64,000 nucleotides of DNA from Faecalibacterium prausnitzii (GTDB lineage Bacteria; Bacillota; Clostridia; Oscillospirales; Ruminococcaceae). Location: the NCBI RefSeq assembly GCF_003287405.1, contig NZ_PRLD01000004.1, positions 1 to 64,000 of the forward strand, read 5' to 3'. Of the stretch, positions 60,446 to 64,000 are shown one piece after another. The notes under the pieces are model-generated. The model was not told the DNA's origin. It ran no database searches and saw only the letters and a program-made list of their open reading frames with translations. How positions within the stretch are numbered: position 1 is the stretch's first letter; each line of letters opens with the position of its first letter. The position numbers and the translations under genes are program-made.

Positions 60446-62473
60446 TTACCGTGCATCCCGGTTGTGGTTATACTCGTCCATGGAAACGTAGTGGTCGAGG
60501 ATATGGATGCCCTTCAGGCGGTTCGAGGAGAAGCCGGTGGGGGCGTACTGTCCCTCCCACAGGTTCAGCCGGGTGGCGATGTAGGGCGGCACCGGCAGAC
60601 TGAGCGGGATGACCAGCGCATTCTCGATGAGGTACGCCTCGGCCTCGGCAAAGGCGGCGTACCGGGCGTCAAGGTCGGCAGTGATGGCCTTGGCCTTTTC
60701 CACCATGTCCATGTAGGTCATGACATAGCCGGCGGTCTCGCCGGTGATGATGCCGTCCTCCACGCCGGTGCGCAGAAAGGCGTAGCAGGTGCCCCGGTCG
60801 CCCGCTTCCTGATAGAAGGGGTACACCTCGGTCTCGGGGTCGGAGTAGTCCGCGCCCCAGTAGTAGGACATGAACTCGTAGGCACCCGCGCGGCGCACTG
60901 CATTCAGGAAGTTATCGGACGGCCCCTGCGTGATGATGATCTCCACAAAGTCGAAACCGTCGTTCAGTACGCCCTCCACCTGCTGTTTGAACACCTGACA
61001 CTGCTTGTCCCAGTCCACCACGGCGGGGTTGTAGGGGTACTGTACCTTGATGGGGAAGGTAGCCCCCGCAGCGGTCAGTTCCTGCACGGCGGCGTCGCGG
61101 TACTGCTTGGCGGTGGCTTCGTTAAAGTGGTCGGTCACGTTAGCAAGCGCACCGCATTCGGTGTAGTCCACGCCCTTGCTGTCGGCGCAGAAGGAGGGCG
61201 GGGTGATGGTGTGCAGCTTGTAGTTCTCGTACCCTTCCGGCGCAGTGACCGCCAGCGTGACGGCGGGGTTGATGGCGTAGAGGAACGCCTTGCGGAAGTT
61301 GGTGCTGTTCACCGCCTTGGCCCAGTTGTCCGGCTGGTACTGGGCGTCCACGCCGGTGGTGTTCCAGTTGGGGAACTGGTGGGCGTAGGGCAGGAAGTTG
61401 AAGAAATAGAAGTAGCTCTTGCCGGTCTCCGGGCGCTCCATGGACACCATGTCCTTGGTGGTATCGTCCGCCAGCCAGCTGTCCAGAATGTCCGAGCTGA
61501 TGGTGGCCTGGTCGATCTCGCCGCGCCGCACCATCTCCGGGCCGCTGATGAGCGCCTCCTGATTGTAGATGTAGCGGATGGTGTCGATGTACACGTTGTC
61601 CTTATCGTAGTTTTCGGGGTTTTTCTTCATCACCCAGCTTTCCAGCGGGGTGTACTCCGCCAGATAGAACGCACCGCAGTTGCAGGCGGTCTCGGCGCTG
61701 GTGCAGAACTGGTCGCCCAGCTCTGCCAGCATGGGGCCGTAGGCGGGCTCGAAGGGGGCATAGTTCAGAAGGCTCAAAAAGCCCGGGAAGTCGTAGTTCA
61801 GAGTATAGGTCAGGGTGTGCTCGTCCACGGCAGCCACGCCCACGGAGGAAAAATCCACGGCGGGGCAGGTGGTGGTGCTGCCGTCGGCGGCGGTCAGGGT
61901 CACGGTGCCTGCGGCGTCGATGGTGTAGGTGGTGCCGTCCTCGGCCACAGTGCCGTTGTTGGCATTGTTGCGCCAGACGCAGTAGTTATAGTAGTCCTCA
62001 GCCCCGGCCACATAGGGGGTGACAAGGCTGGCAGTGCCGGAAGCGTAGTCTGGGTCCAGCAGATAAGCCAGCGCGTCCACAAAGTCCTGCGCGGTCACGG
62101 GGCCCAGCACTGCGCCGGTATAGTCCACCCAGTTCTCGTCCCGCAGGTGGAAAGTCCATGTCAGGGTGTCGGCGTCCCACTCCCAGCTGGTGGCAAGACC
62201 TTCGCGGATCTTGCCGCGGCTGTCGTACTCCACCAGCGTGTCTACGCAGTGGGTGCCGTGGTACAGGTCCGGGTCGGCAGAGCAGATCAGGTAGTTCAGG
62301 GAGGCGGGCTGACGGGCATACAGTACGGTGTAGGTGGTGCTGTCGCCGGTTGCGGCAGTGCCGCCCGCAGAGGAGCCGCCGCAGCTGCTCAGCAGCCCGG
62401 CAGCAGCGGTGGAAAGGGCTGCTGCACCGCCGGCCTTTAAGAACTGACGGCGGGAAAAAGCATGATGCATCAT
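60446..62473 (-). CDS. oppA: Oligopeptide-binding lipoprotein OppA
   Basis: 675 aa. Lipoprotein signal with SRRQFLK and lipobox LLSSC (lipidated Cys at residue 31), then a family-5 solute-binding protein (YARQPASLNYL, GLATSWEWDADTLTWTFHLRD in part, FRKAFLYAINP). Longer than typical OppA (~540), with an expansion around residues 160-230 rich in Thr, Ala and Asp. First gene of oppABCDF. The leader carries a terminator-like hairpin. Confidence 0.9.
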   Translation of the reverse strand: MMHHAFSRRQFLKAGGAAALSTAAAGLLSSCGGSSAGGTAATGDSTTYTVLYARQPASLNYLICSADPDLYHGTHCVDTLVEYDSRGKIREGLATSWEWDADTLTWTFHLRDENWVDYTGAVLGPVTAQDFVDALAYLLDPDYASGTASLVTPYVAGAEDYYNYCVWRNNANNGTVAEDGTTYTIDAAGTVTLTAADGSTTTCPAVDFSSVGVAAVDEHTLTYTLNYDFPGFLSLLNYAPFEPAYGPMLAELGDQFCTSAETACNCGAFYLAEYTPLESWVMKKNPENYDKDNVYIDTIRYIYNQEALISGPEMVRRGEIDQATISSDILDSWLADDTTKDMVSMERPETGKSYFYFFNFLPYAHQFPNWNTTGVDAQYQPDNWAKAVNSTNFRKAFLYAINPAVTLAVTAPEGYENYKLHTITPPSFCADSKGVDYTECGALANVTDHFNEATAKQYRDAAVQELTAAGATFPIKVQYPYNPAVVDWDKQCQVFKQQVEGVLNDGFDFVEIIITQGPSDNFLNAVRRAGAYEFMSYYWGADYSDPETEVYPFYQEAGDRGTCYAFLRTGVEDGIITGETAGYVMTYMDMVEKAKAITADLDARYAAFAEAEAYLIENALVIPLSLPVPPYIATRLNLWEGQYAPTGFSSNRLKGIHILDHYVSMDEYNHNRDAR

Positions 62474-62495
62474 AAAAACCTCTTTCGCTCTTTGT

Positions 62496-62530
62496 AAAAA
62501 AGAGGTAACGGAACCACATCCGTTACCTCT
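62496..62530 (-). terminator. Leader attenuator of the opp operon
   Basis: On the minus strand AGAGGTAACGGA pairs with TCCGTTACCTCT, then six T, 23 nt before oppA and downstream of the opp promoter. An upstream GTTACC (62562-62557) could pair with GGTAAC in the left arm and prevent the hairpin. Confidence 0.65.
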
Positions 62531-62571
62531 CTGTAACAAGTCCATCGGCTACCAACGGTAACTTTAAGCCC

Positions 62572-62600
62572 AGTATAGCATTGTTTGGGCGCAACGTCAA
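62572..62600 (-). promoter_or_regulatory. opp promoter
   Basis: Minus strand TTGACG (62600-62595), 17 nt, TATACT (62577-62572). Confidence 0.8.
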
Positions 62601-62642
62601 ATAGTTTCCACCGGGGCAGGGGCTGACCCCTCCCGTGAAAAT

Positions 62643-62750
62643 GGGATAGCGGAGCGCCCGCAGGCGCTCCGCTATCCCGAAAATAAAAATCTTTTTTCCG
62701 CTATTTATGCGCAAAGCAACGCGGAGCGCATTCTGAATCGTCAAATCGTC
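62643..62750 (-). repeat. Composite repeat R5
   Basis: Full module (62750-62690; GCGCTCCGCGTTGCTTTGCG core) followed by perfect hairpin GGGATAGCGGAGCGCC-TGCG-GGCGCTCCGCTATCCC (62678-62643). It begins seven bases past the end of the ferredoxin-like gene and may terminate it. Confidence 0.75.
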
Positions 62751-62756
62751 CGGCTA

Positions 62757-64000
62757 TTATTCGGAAACCTGCTTTCCGAGACTGGGCGCAGTGACGTTGG
62801 CAGGGGAAGCGCTCTGCCCGGCGGGGATGGTGTCGGGCAGGGCGGCAGCGGCGGTCTCTGCGGTCTGAGCGGCAGCTTCGGCGGTGGATTCCACAGCGTT
62901 TTCCGCTGCCTTGGCGGCATCCTCTGCGGCCTTGGCGGCGCGTTCGGCTTTCAGCTGCTCGGCACGCAGACGCGCTTCCTCCTGCCGCTTCTGGGTGCGT
63001 GCCTTGATGCGGCACACCGAGCACAGTCCCTCGGCGCTGTCCGGGGCAATGGGTTTGCCGCACTGTTTGCACAGGGTCTTGGTGCACTTGTGCAGCACCA
63101 CGGGGCCAAGGGTGGTAAGCTGGTACAGCTTCATGCCGTCAAAGCCCTTGTTGGAGCACACGTTCATGCACACGCCGCACTCACTGCACTTCCACGGGGT
63201 AAGTACGATGCGGGTCTGGCCGTTCGGCATATCCTCAAACTTCATAGCGTTGGCACGGCAGGCTTTTTCGCACCGGCCGCAGCCAAAGCAGTTATCGGTG
63301 AATTTGGGCATATAGTAGCCGTACTGCAGGGGCGTCTCCATGGCGGCCTTCAGCTGCTTTGTGCGCTGGTGCAGCAGCAGACGGAAGTCCACCCCGCTGT
63401 CCTCTTCGCTGCGCAGGCCGGGCAGCATCTGCAGCAGCTTTTTGGTGCCGCTCTTGGAGCCGTGGCTCACCTGCTCCAGCATCTCACGGCGGGTCAATTC
63501 CTGCACATGGTAGGGGTACTCTTTTTCCTCATACGCCAGCGAGAACCGCGCTTCGAACATCGGCTGACCGAAAAAGTCCACAAGGCGGGTCAGTTCCTTG
63601 CGCAGCTGCTCGGCGCACAGATCGTTCTCGCACTGTCCGCAGGGGGTCAGGTCCAGCACGATCTTTTTGTTCAGCGCCAGATACGCCAGCGCTTCCCACG
63701 AGAGCGCACAGATGCAGCTGCGCACCACGGTGTTTTTGCGGGTGGATCTTTCACAGCCGATCCAGATGGTATCGCTGTCGGAGTCCGCTGCGGCGGTATC
63801 CCGCTGCACCTGCTCCGGCGAGGGTGCAATGCAGCCGCTGCGGCAGGCGGAAACGCACAGCCCGCAGTCGGTGCAGGGGTCCCAGTCCTTGACAAGGTTC
63901 GGGCGGGAGAAAATTTCCTCACCGTAGGGGCAGATATCCTTGCAGGTGGTGCAGGGCTTGCGGTGGGGGTGCAAATTCCAGCATTGGCGGCGGTTGATCT
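62757..64000 (-). CDS. 4Fe-4S ferredoxin-like protein (partial, runs off right edge)
   Basis: At least 413 aa remain; the frame is open to the window edge, so the true start is outside. A Cys-rich opening (CTTCKDICP) precedes cluster motif CTDCGLCVSACRSGC, a middle domain with CERS and CGQCENDLC, then a second ferredoxin pair CFGCGRCEKACRANA and CSECGVCMNVC, and a zinc-like CKQCGKP...CSVC. The last ~80 residues are an Ala/Glu-rich, low-complexity tail. It is probably an electron-transfer protein; the partner is unknown. Confidence 0.8.
   Translation of the reverse strand, partial: INRRQCWNLHPHRKPCTTCKDICPYGEEIFSRPNLVKDWDPCTDCGLCVSACRSGCIAPSPEQVQRDTAAADSDSDTIWIGCERSTRKNTVVRSCICALSWEALAYLALNKKIVLDLTPCGQCENDLCAEQLRKELTRLVDFFGQPMFEARFSLAYEEKEYPYHVQELTRREMLEQVSHGSKSGTKKLLQMLPGLRSEEDSGVDFRLLLHQRTKQLKAAMETPLQYGYYMPKFTDNCFGCGRCEKACRANAMKFEDMPNGQTRIVLTPWKCSECGVCMNVCSNKGFDGMKLYQLTTLGPVVLHKCTKTLCKQCGKPIAPDSAEGLCSVCRIKARTQKRQEEARLRAEQLKAERAAKAAEDAAKAAENAVESTAEAAAQTAETAAAALPDTIPAGQSASPANVTAPSLGKQVSE

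Noticed and set aside
62500-62600. T-box leader for the opp operon
   Set aside because: The GGTAACGG arm recalls a T-box only superficially; the AGGGTGGnACCGCG box and specifier loop are missing.

Overview
The window looks like a chromosomal segment of a Gram-positive, GC-rich gut anaerobe of the Oscillospiraceae/Ruminococcaceae, most like Faecalibacterium. This rests on the gene families present (ispH fused to ribosomal protein S1, DUF3793 next to feo, GH94 cellobiose phosphorylase, CydDC-like ABC pair, SpoIID/SpoIIQ-like cell-wall proteins), strong AGGAGG ribosome sites, frequent TTG starts and GC-type codon use. The genus is inference, not proof. I see no phage, CRISPR array, transposase or tRNA. 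The left edge is the 3' end of an rRNA operon; the right edge cuts a ferredoxin-like gene.

Layout. 0-3 kb: 5S rRNA, padR with a membrane-protein partner, fba, then a gene-free stretch rich in DnaA-box-like words. 3-8.3 kb: rlmB, a degenerate P-type-ATPase-like membrane protein and an AGCS amino-acid symporter. 8.5-12.7 kb: thiamin salvage/synthesis (TPP riboswitch-thiW-thiM-thiE-[structured RNA]-thiC). 13.2-20.7 kb: a cello-oligosaccharide locus (GH94 phosphorylase divergent from a LacI regulator, then binding protein and two permeases) with the same 16-mer operator in both promoters. 20.7-21.5 kb: a nest of repeats and structured RNAs. 21.5-31 kb: def, brnQ, an orphan ABC pair, hemW, a Bax-inhibitor-like protein, an M23/SpoIIQ-like protein, a TetR/MFS pair and a flavoprotein. 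31-36 kb: cmk-plsC-ispH/rpsA, gtrA, a 44-aa membrane peptide and deoC. 36-39 kb: a diguanylate cyclase and SAM-riboswitch-controlled metK. 39-47 kb: a SpoIID-like protein, two glycosyltransferases and dTDP-rhamnose genes rfbA, rfbD and rfbB (no rfbC). 47-56.4 kb: an iron region (DUF3793, feoA-feoA-feoB-FeoB-associated peptide, DtxR-like regulator, heterodimeric ABC exporter) with shared TTAG/CTAA operators. 56.4-62.6 kb: an oppABCDF operon behind a candidate attenuator. 62.7 kb to the edge: a 4Fe-4S protein.

The most unusual content is outside the genes. (1) A ~113-nt sequence occurs three times (9987-10100 minus, 20677-20786 plus, 21318-21431 plus) with compensatory changes in several predicted helices, which suggests an undescribed or unassigned structured RNA. 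(2) A dispersed composite repeat pairs a conserved ~45-nt module with a hairpin whose stem differs in every copy but stays complementary, and whose loop is always TGCG. One copy of (1) is nested inside a copy of (2). (3) Longer palindromic REP/MITE-like elements occur at about 6.6, 21.1, 49.1 and 52.4 kb. (4) The P-type-ATPase-like protein has lost its phosphorylation motif.
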